NCBI GenBank assembly: GCA_937919825.1
Contig: CALFPA010000088.1
Location: 1-49,524, forward strand
Reading direction: 5' to 3'
Length of the DNA: 49,524 nt
Source of the DNA: an uncultured Spartobacteria bacterium
Lineage (GTDB): Bacteria; Verrucomicrobiota; Verrucomicrobiia; Chthoniobacterales; Terrimicrobiaceae
Shown in pieces: positions 7,733 to 16,187 of this stretch. A model generated the notes under the pieces. The model was given only the letters and a program-made list of their open reading frames with translations. It made no database searches and was not told the origin of the DNA. Each line of letters begins with the position of its first letter. Positions within the stretch are counted from its first letter, which is position 1. Position numbers and translations under genes: made by a program.

Positions 7733-9271
7733 ATGAGCAACATCGTCCTCGAACTCGAAGAGAAAATCAGCGCCGTCAAAACCCAAACAGCCCGCCAGAC
7801 CAATGTCGGCACCGTCCGCGAAATCGGCGACGGCATCGCCCGCGTCGAAGGCCTCAGCGCTGTGAAGCTGAATGAAATGATCGAATTTCCCGGCGGCATC
7901 ATGGGCCTCGCTCTCAACCTGGAGGAAACCGAGGTCGGCGTCATCGTTCTCGGTGACTACACCCAGATCAGCGAGGGCTCCGAGGCCAAGACCACAGGCA
8001 AACTCCTCTCCGTGCCAGTCGGAAAGGGCCTCCTCGGCCGCGTCGTCGATGCTCTCGGACGCCCGATCGATGGCAAGGGCCCGATCCCGCACGACACCTC
8101 CTACCCCGTTGAAAAAATCGCGCCCGGCATCATCAAACGCCGCCCGGTAAGCCAACCGGTCCAGACCGGCATCATGAGTGTGGACGCCATGATTCCCGTC
8201 GGCCGCGGCCAGCGCGAACTCATCATCGGCGACCGCGCCACCGGTAAGACGACCATCGCGATCGACACGATCATCAACCAGGCAAAAATCAACCGCGCCG
8301 CCGAGGAAAGTGGCGACCCGAATTTCCGCCCCCTCTATTCCATCTATGTCGGCATCGGCCAGAAAAACGCCAACATCGCCCGCGTCGTCTCGATCCTTGA
8401 AGCCAGCGACGCCCTGAAATACACCATCATCGTCGCCGCCACAGCCTCCGACACCGCGGCCGACCAATACATCGCCCCGTTCGCCGGTGCCGCGATGGGC
8501 GAGTGGTTCATGGATCATGGCATGGACGCCCTCATCGTATTCGACGATCTCACCAAACACGCGAACGCCTACCGCCAGATTTCCCTCCTCCTCAAGCGCC
8601 CCTCGGGCCGCGAGGCTTATCCTGGCGATGTGTTTTATCTCCACAGCCGCCTCCTCGAGCGCTCCGCCCGACTCGCCGAAGATTGCGGCAATGGCTCGCT
8701 CACCGCGCTCCCGATCATCGAGACCCAGGCAGGCGATGTCTCAGCCTACATCCCGACGAATGTCATCTCGATCACCGACGGCCAGATCTACCTCGAAACC
8801 GATCTTTTCTACCAAGGCATCCGCCCCGCCATCTCGGTCGGTCTCTCGGTTTCCCGCGTGGGATCCGCCGCCCAGATCAAGGCCATGAAGCAAGTCGCCG
8901 GTAAAATCAAAGGCGACCTCGCCCAATACCGCGAACTCGCCGCCTTCGCTCAGTTCGGCTCCGACCTCGACGCCAAAACCAAGGCCACGCTCGACCGCGG
9001 CGCCCGCATCGTGGAACTCTTCAAGCAACCCCAATACAACCCGATTGCCGTCCAGACCCAGGCAGTCATCCTTTGGGCCATGCAGAAGGGCTTCTTCGAC
9101 GCCATCCCCGTCGATAAAATCAAAACCGTGCAAAGCAAACTCGTCGAATTCATGGAGACCCGGAAGTCCGCCATCCTCGACAAAGTTTCCGCCAAACGGC
9201 AATTCGATGAAGAGGTCGAGAAGGAACTCAAGGCCGCCCTCGAGGAGTTCAAGTCCTTCAACACGCTGTAA
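7733..9271 (+). CDS. atpA: F0F1 ATP synthase subunit alpha
   Basis: Non-catalytic nucleotide-binding subunit of F1, 512 residues. Visible are an N-terminal helix that would contact delta ([13 protein letters not shown]), the beta-barrel [17 protein letters not shown], the P-loop [13 protein letters not shown], the strand [20 protein letters not shown] and the arginine-finger region [20 protein letters not shown]. The P-loop has Ala where the family nearly always has Gln (GDRQTGKT). Upstream spacing to atpH is 17 bases with an A-rich, SD-free leader. Confidence 0.97.
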   Translation: MSNIVLELEEKISAVKTQTARQTNVGTVREIGDGIARVEGLSAVKLNEMIEFPGGIMGLALNLEETEVGVIVLGDYTQISEGSEAKTTGKLLSVPVGKGLLGRVVDALGRPIDGKGPIPHDTSYPVEKIAPGIIKRRPVSQPVQTGIMSVDAMIPVGRGQRELIIGDRATGKTTIAIDTIINQAKINRAAEESGDPNFRPLYSIYVGIGQKNANIARVVSILEASDALKYTIIVAATASDTAADQYIAPFAGAAMGEWFMDHGMDALIVFDDLTKHANAYRQISLLLKRPSGREAYPGDVFYLHSRLLERSARLAEDCGNGSLTALPIIETQAGDVSAYIPTNVISITDGQIYLETDLFYQGIRPAISVGLSVSRVGSAAQIKAMKQVAGKIKGDLAQYRELAAFAQFGSDLDAKTKATLDRGARIVELFKQPQYNPIAVQTQAVILWAMQKGFFDAIPVDKIKTVQSKLVEFMETRKSAILDKVSAKRQFDEEVEKELKAALEEFKSFNTL

Positions 9272-9274
9272 AAA

Positions 9275-10141
9275 ATGGCGAACCTCCGCGACATCCGCCG
9301 ACGCATCAAGTCGGTCAAAAACACCGCCCAAATCACGAAGGCCATGCAAATGGTCGCGGCCTCGAAGATGCGCAAGGCCCAGCAAGCCGCCCTCGCCGGA
9401 CGAGACTACGCCTTGCTTCTCAACCGCGTGATCGTTTCGCTCCGCGACGCCATCGACTCGACTTCCCACCCCCTCCTCGAACAACGGGCCGGAGGCAAGG
9501 AACTCGTCGTTTTGATGACCACGGACAAGGGACTGTGCGGCGCGCTGAACACCAATGTGCTCCGCGAGGCCGCCAGCTACGATCCCGCGAAAACGCTTTT
9601 CATCAGCATCGGCCGCAAGGGAACCCAATTCCTCGCCCGCTTGAAGCGCCAAATGATCGCAGACTTTCCGCTTCAGGAGCGCCCGACTTTTCCAAAGTGC
9701 AAGCAGATCTCGAAATTCTGCATCGAGAAATTCCTCGATCACACCGTCGACAAAGTCACGCTCCTCTACCCGCGCTTCGTTAACACTCTCACGCAGACTC
9801 CCACCGCCTTCCCGATCCTGCCACTCACCAGCATCGACGAAATCGGCATTAAAACCGATTACGAAGCGCTCCCGCCGATCGAAGGTGGCATGGAATTCGA
9901 GCCCTCGCCGAATGCCGTGCTGGAGTCCATCCTGCCCGCTTACATCCATTACTTGGTTTTCCAGACCCAACTCGGCTCCCGCGCTTCCGAACACAGCGCC
10001 CGGATGGTCGCCATGAAAAGCGCCACCGACAACGCCAAGAACTTGGTCAAAGACCTCACGCTGGAATACAACAAGGCCCGCCAGGCCGGCATCACCAACG
10101 AGATTCTGGAAATCGCCACCGCCCAACTGGCCCTCAGCTAG
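9275..10141 (+). CDS. atpG: F0F1 ATP synthase subunit gamma
   Basis: The central rotor shaft, 288 residues. The N-terminus MANLRDIRRRIKSVKNTAQI followed by TKAMQMVAASKMRKAQ and the C-terminal RMVAMKSATDNAKNLVKDL with TNEILEIATA are the diagnostic gamma helices; VVLMTTDKGLCGALN-type sequence lies near residue 80. It starts three bases after the atpA stop. In most operons atpD and atpC follow, but here the next gene, 12 bases on, is an unrelated metallo-beta-lactamase-fold protein. Confidence 0.96.
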   Translation: MANLRDIRRRIKSVKNTAQITKAMQMVAASKMRKAQQAALAGRDYALLLNRVIVSLRDAIDSTSHPLLEQRAGGKELVVLMTTDKGLCGALNTNVLREAASYDPAKTLFISIGRKGTQFLARLKRQMIADFPLQERPTFPKCKQISKFCIEKFLDHTVDKVTLLYPRFVNTLTQTPTAFPILPLTSIDEIGIKTDYEALPPIEGGMEFEPSPNAVLESILPAYIHYLVFQTQLGSRASEHSARMVAMKSATDNAKNLVKDLTLEYNKARQAGITNEILEIATAQLALS

Positions 10142-10153
10142 GCGGGCACGACC

Positions 10154-10936
10154 GTGCTCCAACTCACCGTCCTCGCCTCCGGCAGTTCGGGAAACTCCCT
10201 GCTCGTTTGTGGAGAATCCACGGCCCTGTTGGTCGATGCCGGAATCAGCGCACGCCAACTCGAAACCCAGATTCTCTCCCTCGGCATCACGCCCCAAAAT
10301 CTCGCTGGCATCCTGCTCACCCACGAGCACGGCGACCACACCCGCGGGCTCAAAGTTTTCTGCTCCAAGCACCGCATCCCCGTTTTCACCAATCCCCTCA
10401 CCGCTGACAGCCTCCGCAAATCCGCCATCGACACCGAGTGGCGCCTCTTCAACAGCGGATCAGCCTTTGAAATCGCCGAACTCCGCATCCAACCCTTCTC
10501 CGTCCCCCACGACGCCGCTGACCCCGTAGGATTCGTCATCTCCTCCGCCAACTCCTCCCTCGGCATCCTCACGGACCTCGGCTACGCCACGCGCCAAATC
10601 ATCCACGCCGTCCAAGGCGTCAACGCCCTCGTGATCGAAACCAACCACGACGAAGCCCTCCTCCAAAACGACACCAAACGCCCCTGGTCCGTCAAACAAC
10701 GCATCCTCTCCCGCCACGGGCACCTCTCCAACCAAGCCGCCGCGAAGCTCGTCGCCGAAATCGCCACCGAAAACCTCCGCCACATCCTCCTGGCCCATCT
10801 CAGCGAGGACTGCAACTCACCCACTCTCGCCAGCGAAGCCATCCGGAGTCAATTCAGCTCAATAGGTTTACCCCACCCCGAAATCCACTGCCCCGGGCAC
10901 CCCCCACATCCCCTCCCCCATTCCATTCAGTTTTAG
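10154..10936 (+). CDS. MBL-fold metallohydrolase of the WalJ/YycJ type
   Basis: A 260-residue metallo-beta-lactamase-fold protein. The metal motif THEHGDH is at 56-62, with further ligand candidates in VPHDAADPVGF, ILTDLGYAT and LLAHLSEDCN. The opening TVLASGSSGNSLLV and the segment RHGHLSNQAAAKLV are characteristic of the YycJ/WalJ group, proposed to be DNA-processing exonucleases or linked to cell-wall control; the substrate cannot be told from sequence. GTG at 10154 is used as start; no ATG lies near. It may be co-transcribed with atpG (12-base gap) and converges on pheT. Confidence 0.85.
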   Translation: MLQLTVLASGSSGNSLLVCGESTALLVDAGISARQLETQILSLGITPQNLAGILLTHEHGDHTRGLKVFCSKHRIPVFTNPLTADSLRKSAIDTEWRLFNSGSAFEIAELRIQPFSVPHDAADPVGFVISSANSSLGILTDLGYATRQIIHAVQGVNALVIETNHDEALLQNDTKRPWSVKQRILSRHGHLSNQAAAKLVAEIATENLRHILLAHLSEDCNSPTLASEAIRSQFSSIGLPHPEIHCPGHPPHPLPHSIQF

Positions 10937-10979
10937 AATTTGAAAAATCCACTGCGGCTTGGCGTTTCAGATGCTGGTA

Positions 10980-13310
10980 TTATTCGCGGAATTCGATGCC
11001 GGATCTTGTGCGGAGGGCGGCTTTGATGCGGTCCGTCGCGGCATTCACTTCGTCCGCTGTGAGCGTGCGCTCGGGGCTGCGGAAGGACAGTGAGACGGCA
11101 AGGGATTTTTTGTCAGCGGGGATTTTTTCGCCCTTGGGGTCGGTGAAAAGATCGAAAAGACCGATCGATTCGAGGAGGGGTTCCTTGAGGGATTCGATGG
11201 TGGCGCGGACTTCGCCGTAGGGCAGCGAGAGGGGCGCGGTGAAAGCGATGTCGCGGGCCGAGCCAGGAAATTTGGCGAGCGGGGAGGTCGTGCGATCCAT
11301 GGAAACCAGAGTGCGCCATGTGGCGAGGTCGAACTCGGCGGCGAGGACGGGGGCGTTGGCGCCGAGCTGGCGGGTCACGCCGGGGTGAAGCTGACCGAGG
11401 AGTCCGATTTTTTTGCCGTGCAGGAAAACCTCGGCGGCAGCTCCAAAGGGGCTGGGCGGGCTGGGAAGAGGGTTTGTTTCGACTGCCCCGAGGTCGCGGA
11501 CGGCTCCGAGGAGATCGAAGACATCCCACGAACGGGTCGTGCCACCGCGCCAGTCGACGGAAAAACGGTCACCAGTGACCACGAGAGCCAGACGGGGGAA
11601 TTCCCCTGCTGGGGTGAACACCCGACCGACCTCGAACAGCGGGATCGATTTCGCGCCTTGGTCGAGATTGCGGACCACGGCGGCGAACAGGCCAGGAAGG
11701 AGGCTGTTGCGAAGTTGGGACTGGTCGTCGCCGAAGGGATTTTTGAGCGCGACGGATGCTCCAAAATCTGCGGCGTCGGCATTCGAGACGAGGGTGCTCG
11801 TGCGGCCCTCGTGAAAACCCATGCCGGCAAGACGGCGGCGGAGGTCCATCGCAAAATCGTAGGCCAGATCCGCGTCGGAACTGCCGGCGAAGAGGCCTTC
11901 GGCGCGGGAGGGGATTTTTTCGATTCCAACGACACGAGCGACTTCCTCGATGAGATCGGCCTCACGAAGGATTTCGCGACGATATCCGGGGATTTCCCAT
12001 TCGCCGCCTCCCGAGTTGATCAAGCCCACGCGGACAAGGGCCGCGTCGATTTCAGCATCGGAAATTTCCAAGCCGAGAACCGATCGCACGCGGTCATGGC
12101 GAAGGGAGATTTTGGCGCGGGGCGGAAGTTCACCTGCGACCTCGAGGATTTCGGAGGCGGTGCCGCCTGCGAGTTGAAGAATCAATTCGACAGCACGGGC
12201 GGAGGCGGTGGCGACGCCCTCGGGATCGACGCCGCGCTCGAAGCGGTAGCTGGAATCGCTGAAAAGACCCAGCGAGCGCGAGGCGCGGCGAACGCGCGAG
12301 GGTTCGAAAAATGCGCTTTCGAGAAGAATGTCGGTGGTGGACTCGGTGACTCCGCTCCCCTCGCCTCCCATCACGCCCGCAAGGGCAACGGGGCCGTTGT
12401 TGTCGGCGATGACGAGGGATCCGGCGGGGAGTTTGTATTCCTTTCCGTCGAGAGCGTGGAAATTCTCGCCTTCTGCAGCAGCACGAACGCGGATGTCGCC
12501 CGAGATTTTGGCGGCGTCGAACGCGTGGAGTGGTTGGCCGAGTTCGAAAAGAACATAGTTCGTGATATCGACCACATTATTGATCGAACGCAGACCGACG
12601 GCGGCGAGGCGGTCGATGAGCCATTGTGGGCTGGGACCGACTTTGACGCCCGAGATTTTGCGAAGGGTGTAGAAAGTGACTTTGTCGGCGGGGTCCGATA
12701 ACAGGCGGGACGCCTGTTCTACATGGGCTGGGAGCTGTGGGGATGGATTTTTAACGGGGTAGCCGGTGAAGACGGCGATTTCTCGGGCGACGCCGAGATG
12801 GCTGAGCCAGTCGGCGCGGTTTGGAGTGATCTCGAGTTCGAGAATGGTTTCGGTCGGGAAAATCTCCGTGAGCGGAGTTCCGGCAACGGACTCAGGAGGC
12901 AGAATCAAAAGGCCCTGCGCGTCCTCGGCGAGGCGGAGTTCCTTCGCGCTGCACATCATGCCCTCGCTCTCGACGCCGCGGAGCTTGCCTGGCTTGATTT
13001 TAAAATCGCCGGGCAGGACGGCGCCGGGCAGGGCGAGCGGAATCTTGTCTCCGACCTTGTAGTTTTTTGCGCCGCAGACGATCTGGCGGGGATGCTCAGA
13101 GCCGTCGTTCACCTTGCAAACGCTGAGTCGGTCGGCGTTCGGGTGCTGGACGGATTCGAGGATTTCGGCGACGACAACCTTGTCGATCGCAACGCCACGC
13201 TCGAGGATCGCAGCGACCTCAAGCCCCGCGCGGCGGAGGAGGGTTTCCAAATCGGACGCCGGAAGTTGGCAGTCCACAAAATCACGGAGCCAGTTGAGCG
13301 AGATTTTCAC
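10980..13310 (-). CDS. pheT: Phenylalanyl-tRNA synthetase beta subunit
   Basis: Beta chain of the (alpha-beta)2 enzyme that charges tRNA-Phe; 776 residues. The N-terminus MKISLNWLRDFVD, the EMAP/tRNA-binding domain at ~40-150 (GVAIDKVVVAEILESVQHPN, IVCGAKNY), the B3/B4 editing domain (SINNVVDITNYVLFELGQP then LHAFDAAKI), B5 and the C-terminal anticodon-binding FDX-ACB domain (FPGSARDIAFTAPLSLPYGE) are all in order. ATG 13310 lies three bases behind the pheS stop. A short interspersed palindrome lies within the frame near residues 196-203 (see separate entry). Confidence 0.97.
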   Translation of the reverse strand: MKISLNWLRDFVDCQLPASDLETLLRRAGLEVAAILERGVAIDKVVVAEILESVQHPNADRLSVCKVNDGSEHPRQIVCGAKNYKVGDKIPLALPGAVLPGDFKIKPGKLRGVESEGMMCSAKELRLAEDAQGLLILPPESVAGTPLTEIFPTETILELEITPNRADWLSHLGVAREIAVFTGYPVKNPSPQLPAHVEQASRLLSDPADKVTFYTLRKISGVKVGPSPQWLIDRLAAVGLRSINNVVDITNYVLFELGQPLHAFDAAKISGDIRVRAAAEGENFHALDGKEYKLPAGSLVIADNNGPVALAGVMGGEGSGVTESTTDILLESAFFEPSRVRRASRSLGLFSDSSYRFERGVDPEGVATASARAVELILQLAGGTASEILEVAGELPPRAKISLRHDRVRSVLGLEISDAEIDAALVRVGLINSGGGEWEIPGYRREILREADLIEEVARVVGIEKIPSRAEGLFAGSSDADLAYDFAMDLRRRLAGMGFHEGRTSTLVSNADAADFGASVALKNPFGDDQSQLRNSLLPGLFAAVVRNLDQGAKSIPLFEVGRVFTPAGEFPRLALVVTGDRFSVDWRGGTTRSWDVFDLLGAVRDLGAVETNPLPSPPSPFGAAAEVFLHGKKIGLLGQLHPGVTRQLGANAPVLAAEFDLATWRTLVSMDRTTSPLAKFPGSARDIAFTAPLSLPYGEVRATIESLKEPLLESIGLFDLFTDPKGEKIPADKKSLAVSLSFRSPERTLTADEVNAATDRIKAALRTRSGIEFRE
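12700..12724. repeat. Interspersed palindrome embedded in the pheT reading frame
   Basis: AACAGGCG (12700-12707) and CGCCTGTT (12711-12718) form a perfect 8-base inverted repeat around GGA, followed by CTACAT. On the coding strand it supplies the peptide VEQASRLL between two PheT domains, in a linker where family members vary. The GTAGAACAGGCG...CCTGTT type is recalled as a common intergenic repeat in Verrucomicrobiota and related genomes; here only one copy is visible, so membership in a repeat family is recognition rather than something shown in the window. Confidence 0.6.
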
Positions 13311-13313
13311 GGG

Positions 13314-14321
13314 TCAGAATTGTTTGAGGAAGCGGAGGTCGTTTTCCACGAGCATGCGGATGTCGGGAATGCGCGAGAGGTTCATGGCAAGGCGCTCGAG
13401 ACCGAAGCCGAACGCGAAGCCGGAGACTTTTTCAGGATCGTAGGCGCGGTCGCCGCGTTTCTTGCAAATTTCCTCAAAGACGGCGGGATCGACCATGCCG
13501 CAGCCAGCGAGTTCCATCCACTCCCCGCCCAGCGCGGCGGCCCGGATGTCGATCTCGTAGCTGGGTTCGGTGAACGGAAAAAAGTGTGGGCGGAATTGAA
13601 TCTCGGTGCCCGTTCCGAAAAGCTCGCGGAAGAAAAACTCCAGCGTTCCCTTGAGATCGGCGAGCGACACGCGCTCGGCGACATAGAGCCCCTCCATTTG
13701 GGTGAACTGCGCGAGGTGCGTGGCATCGACTTCGTCACGGCGATAGGCCGATCCGGGCGCGATGATACGAACAGGTGGCGGCGTGTTTTCCATCACGCGG
13801 ATTTGAACACTCGAAGTGTGCGAGCGCAGGAGACGGCCGTCGGGAAGATAAAAAGTATCCTGCTCGTTGCGGGCGGGATGGTCGGGCGGGGTGTTCAGCG
13901 CGTCGAAACAATGCCACTCGGTCTCAATGTCGGGTCCGTCGGCAATGGCAAATCCCATGCGGCGGAAACAGCGCACAGCGCGGTCCATCAACTGCGTGAG
14001 CGGATGGAGAGTTCCTGGAGCGGGAAAAGTGCCGGGCAGCGTGAGGTCCAGTGAGGCGAAGGCGGCTGAATCAGCGGCATCGAGAAGGCGTTTTTGGGAT
14101 TCCTCCAAAGCACCAGTCACCGCCGCGCGAAGGTCATTCAGGATTTTGCCGAATTTCGGGCGTTCCTCCTTCGGGACATTGCGCATTCCCTCGCTGAGGG
14201 CCGTGATCGCGCCGCTCTTGCCGAGGTATTTTAAACGAGCCGCCTCAAGCGAAGAGGCGTCGGTCGCGGAAGCAATCTGCGCCAGAGCCTCGGCGCGAAG
14301 GGAGTCAACTTGCTGTTCCAT
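13314..14321 (-). CDS. pheS: Phenylalanyl-tRNA synthetase alpha subunit
   Basis: Catalytic class II synthetase chain, 335 residues. A coiled-coil arm (~1-85) precedes motif 1 (HPLTQLMDRAVRCFRRMGF), motif 2 (PVRIIAPGSAYRRDEVDATH), the HHLAQF-like THLAQFTQMEGLYV segment and motif 3 (GFAFGFGLERLAM). ATG 14321 fits the family N-terminus. The gene is followed after three bases by pheT, so both chains are made from one message. Upstream, 159 bases holding a tandem/inverted repeat separate it from rplT. Confidence 0.97.
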   Translation of the reverse strand: MEQQVDSLRAEALAQIASATDASSLEAARLKYLGKSGAITALSEGMRNVPKEERPKFGKILNDLRAAVTGALEESQKRLLDAADSAAFASLDLTLPGTFPAPGTLHPLTQLMDRAVRCFRRMGFAIADGPDIETEWHCFDALNTPPDHPARNEQDTFYLPDGRLLRSHTSSVQIRVMENTPPPVRIIAPGSAYRRDEVDATHLAQFTQMEGLYVAERVSLADLKGTLEFFFRELFGTGTEIQFRPHFFPFTEPSYEIDIRAAALGGEWMELAGCGMVDPAVFEEICKKRGDRAYDPEKVSGFAFGFGLERLAMNLSRIPDIRMLVENDLRFLKQF

Positions 14322-14334
14322 GGGTTTTCAAGAT

Positions 14335-14478
14335 TTTGACCACGGAGGACACAGAGAGCACAGAGGAGGAAAGAATGCATGCAGGCAAAGAGTTTTCTTC
14401 CATGCATGCAGACCCGAGACTACTTCGGGCGCGAAGGTTTTTTAAGCCTCCGTGCCCTCTGTGTCCTCTGTGGTCAAT
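14335..14478. repeat. CACGGAG-type tandem repeat with inverted arm, between rplT and pheS
   Basis: The left arm at ~14338-14370 is built of 9-base units (ACCACGGAGGACACAGAG, then further CACAGAGGA units). The right arm at ~14448-14478 is its imperfect reverse complement (CCGTGCCCTCTGTGTCCTCT, ending GTGGTCAA). A spacer of about 80 bases holds a second small inverted repeat around GCATGCA. In RNA this would fold as a long imperfect hairpin inside the rpmI-rplT-pheST message. A second, related element is at 23343-23456. Confidence 0.75.
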
Positions 14479-14480
14479 CC

Positions 14481-14852
14481 TCAGGCCGCTTTTTTCGCTT
14501 CGAGGGCGGTGCGGACCTTGGCGATGATCTCGGCAAAGGTCGGCTCGTCCTTGACGGCGATGTCGGAGAGGACCTTGCGGTCGAGGCCGATGTTCGCGGA
14601 CTTGAGGCCCTCGATGAAACGGCTGTAGGTGAGCCCGGCGGCACGCACGGCGGCGTTGAGACGGGTGATCCACAGAGCGCGGAAATTGCGCTTGCGGGTC
14701 TTCCGGTCGCGGTAGGCCCAGTATTTCCCCTTCATCTGGGCATCTTTCGCGTAGCGGAAGAGTTTGGAACGGCGGCCACGGTATCCCTTGGACGCATCGA
14801 CGACGCGCTTACGACGGGCGCGGCTGGCTGGAGCATTGGTTGCTCTTGGCAT
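14481..14852 (-). CDS. rplT: 50S ribosomal protein L20
   Basis: Early-assembly 23S rRNA-binding protein. The 123 residues include the basic, helical N-terminal region VVDASKGYRGRRSKLFRYAK followed by GKYWAYRDRKTRKRNFRALW and the globular RLNAAVRAAGLTYSRFIEGL, all standard for L20. The usual N-terminal VKRGV... is here ATNAPASRARRKRVV. It follows rpmI by 133 bases and precedes pheS, the widespread rpmI-rplT-pheST order. In several bacteria L20 represses its own operon by binding the leader; no such leader is evident here. Confidence 0.95.
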   Translation of the reverse strand: MPRATNAPASRARRKRVVDASKGYRGRRSKLFRYAKDAQMKGKYWAYRDRKTRKRNFRALWITRLNAAVRAAGLTYSRFIEGLKSANIGLDRKVLSDIAVKDEPTFAEIIAKVRTALEAKKAA

Positions 14853-14985
14853 GTTATCTAAACCCCGAGTTTCGGCGGGGCCTCCTTGGAGCGGTTGTTC
14901 GTTTGGTTGTGATCCCTGGACTCACCGGCTCCAGTATCCCCGAAAAAAATCAGGGCAGTCCAAGAGATCAAGTTTCAGCGCAAGT

Positions 14986-15198
14986 TTAGTGACTGAAAGG
15001 CAGGCAGGCCTTGATGCGGTCCACCACGGTATCGTGGACCACGACCGACTTGGCCATGTGGCGTTTCTTCTTGGCGCTCTTACTCGCCAGAAGGTGGCGC
15101 CGCGAGGCTTTGTTGCGAACAACTTTGCCTGTCGCGGTGACCTTGAAACGCTTGGCCACGGACTTGCGTGTTTTGCTTCGTGCTATGGATTTTGGCAT
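14986..15198 (-). CDS. rpmI: 50S ribosomal protein L35
   Basis: A 70-residue, very basic ribosomal protein. MPKSIARSKTRKSVAKRFKV, then TGKVVRNKASRRHLLASKSA and KKKRH, match L35, with the family's KTRK.A.KRFK motif near the start. ATG 15198 is the only sensible start. It is the first gene of the rpmI-rplT-pheS-pheT run; infC, which usually precedes rpmI, is replaced by the divergent pheA. Confidence 0.95.
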   Translation of the reverse strand: MPKSIARSKTRKSVAKRFKVTATGKVVRNKASRRHLLASKSAKKKRHMAKSVVVHDTVVDRIKACLPFSH

Positions 15199-15213
15199 TG
15201 GAAAAGGGTGCGG

Positions 15214-15241
15214 ACCTTAGCAACTGCATATTGGGTTGCAA
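15214..15241 (-). promoter_or_regulatory. Candidate promoter for rpmI-rplT-pheST
   Basis: Read on the minus strand, TTGCAA (15241-15236) and TAAGGT (15219-15214) are 16 bases apart and end 15 bases before the rpmI start. The -10 match is weak, so this is a suggestion based on position in the divergent gap to pheA. Confidence 0.25.
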
Positions 15242-15327
15242 TGATGTTTTTCATCCTGGCGTGAATTTTTTTGAAAAAAACGGCGGGGTTTGCGCGCGGG
15301 CGGGCTTTTGTGATTGGATGCGGGACT

Positions 15328-16152
15328 ATGAATCGTGTGGCTTATCTCGGACCGGAGGGAACTTTCTCCGGGATCCTCGCCCGGCGGCGTTTCGGCGCGA
15401 AAGCCGATCTTATCCCCTGCCCTGCGATTGACGGGGTTTTCGAAAGCGTTCTTTCCGGATCGGCCCCATTGGGATTGGTGCCGGTGGAAAATTCCTCCGG
15501 CGGCACGGTGCATGACACGATCGATCTTTTGATTCGGCATGCCGGGTCGATTTTCATCATTCAGGAACTCTCGCTCGACATTCGCATAGCCCTGCTCGGC
15601 CACCAAGGCGCGGCGCCGAGGACGGTTTTTTCCCACTTCACGCAAATCAAGCATCACAGCGAGTGGCTAAAAAAACACCACCCCGGCGCGCGATTGGTGC
15701 CGGTCACCAGCACGACGATGGCCGCCGAGAAGGCCGCTGCCTCGAAATCCGCCGCCGCCCTCGCCTCACCCGGAGCCGCCAAAATTTACGGACTCGATGT
15801 GCTGGAAACCCCTGGTCGCGGGAGCGAAGTGAATGTCACGAATTTCTTCACGATTGCACGCCAACCCTCGCCCTCCGCCGACTCCGACCGCACAGCCTTC
15901 GTGGCGGCGTTGAAGAATACCTGCGGTAGCCTGCATGCGTTCCTCGGGCCATTTGCGAGGCAGAAAGTGAGCCTCACTCGCATCGTCTCGAGACCCGTTC
16001 CAGGGCAACCGCAGACCTATGTTTTCTACATCGAAATCGAGGGCAGCCCGACTTCCCCAAAAGTCCGCCGCGCCCTGGAACTGGCCGGGCGCCAAGCTCG
16101 CTCACTCCAAAATCTCGGCAGTTTCCCGCTGGGGCGGAGATTTCGATCCTGA
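15328..16152 (+). CDS. pheA: Prephenate dehydratase
   Basis: Converts prephenate to phenylpyruvate in phenylalanine synthesis. The 274-residue protein begins at ATG 15328 with MNRVAYLGPEGTFSGILARR. The PDT domain (~1-180) shows VPVENSSGGTVHDTIDLLIR, IQELSLDIRIALLG, and an SDRTAF segment matching the catalytic Thr-Phe motif. An ACT domain (~195-270) carries GSLHAFLGPFARQKVSLTRI followed by VSRPVPGQPQTYVFYIEIEG, where the usual regulatory ESRP is VSRP. Phe feedback through the ACT domain is known for the family. There is no fused chorismate mutase, which must be elsewhere. Confidence 0.92.
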   Translation: MNRVAYLGPEGTFSGILARRRFGAKADLIPCPAIDGVFESVLSGSAPLGLVPVENSSGGTVHDTIDLLIRHAGSIFIIQELSLDIRIALLGHQGAAPRTVFSHFTQIKHHSEWLKKHHPGARLVPVTSTTMAAEKAAASKSAAALASPGAAKIYGLDVLETPGRGSEVNVTNFFTIARQPSPSADSDRTAFVAALKNTCGSLHAFLGPFARQKVSLTRIVSRPVPGQPQTYVFYIEIEGSPTSPKVRRALELAGRQARSLQNLGSFPLGRRFRS

Positions 16153-16187
16153 CTTGTCAAACCAACCACCCTTTGCAAAAAACCACC

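Noticed and set aside
8741-10372. 543-residue open frame on the minus strand opposite atpA/atpG
   Set aside because: High GC makes long antisense frames. It runs across three strongly identified genes, has no recognisable motif, and is rich in Gly, Glu, Asp and Val as expected of such mirrors.
11385-14054. Two plus-strand frames of 438 and 443 residues opposite pheT and pheS
   Set aside because: Antisense mirrors of synthetase genes with clear catalytic motifs; no domain recognised in them.
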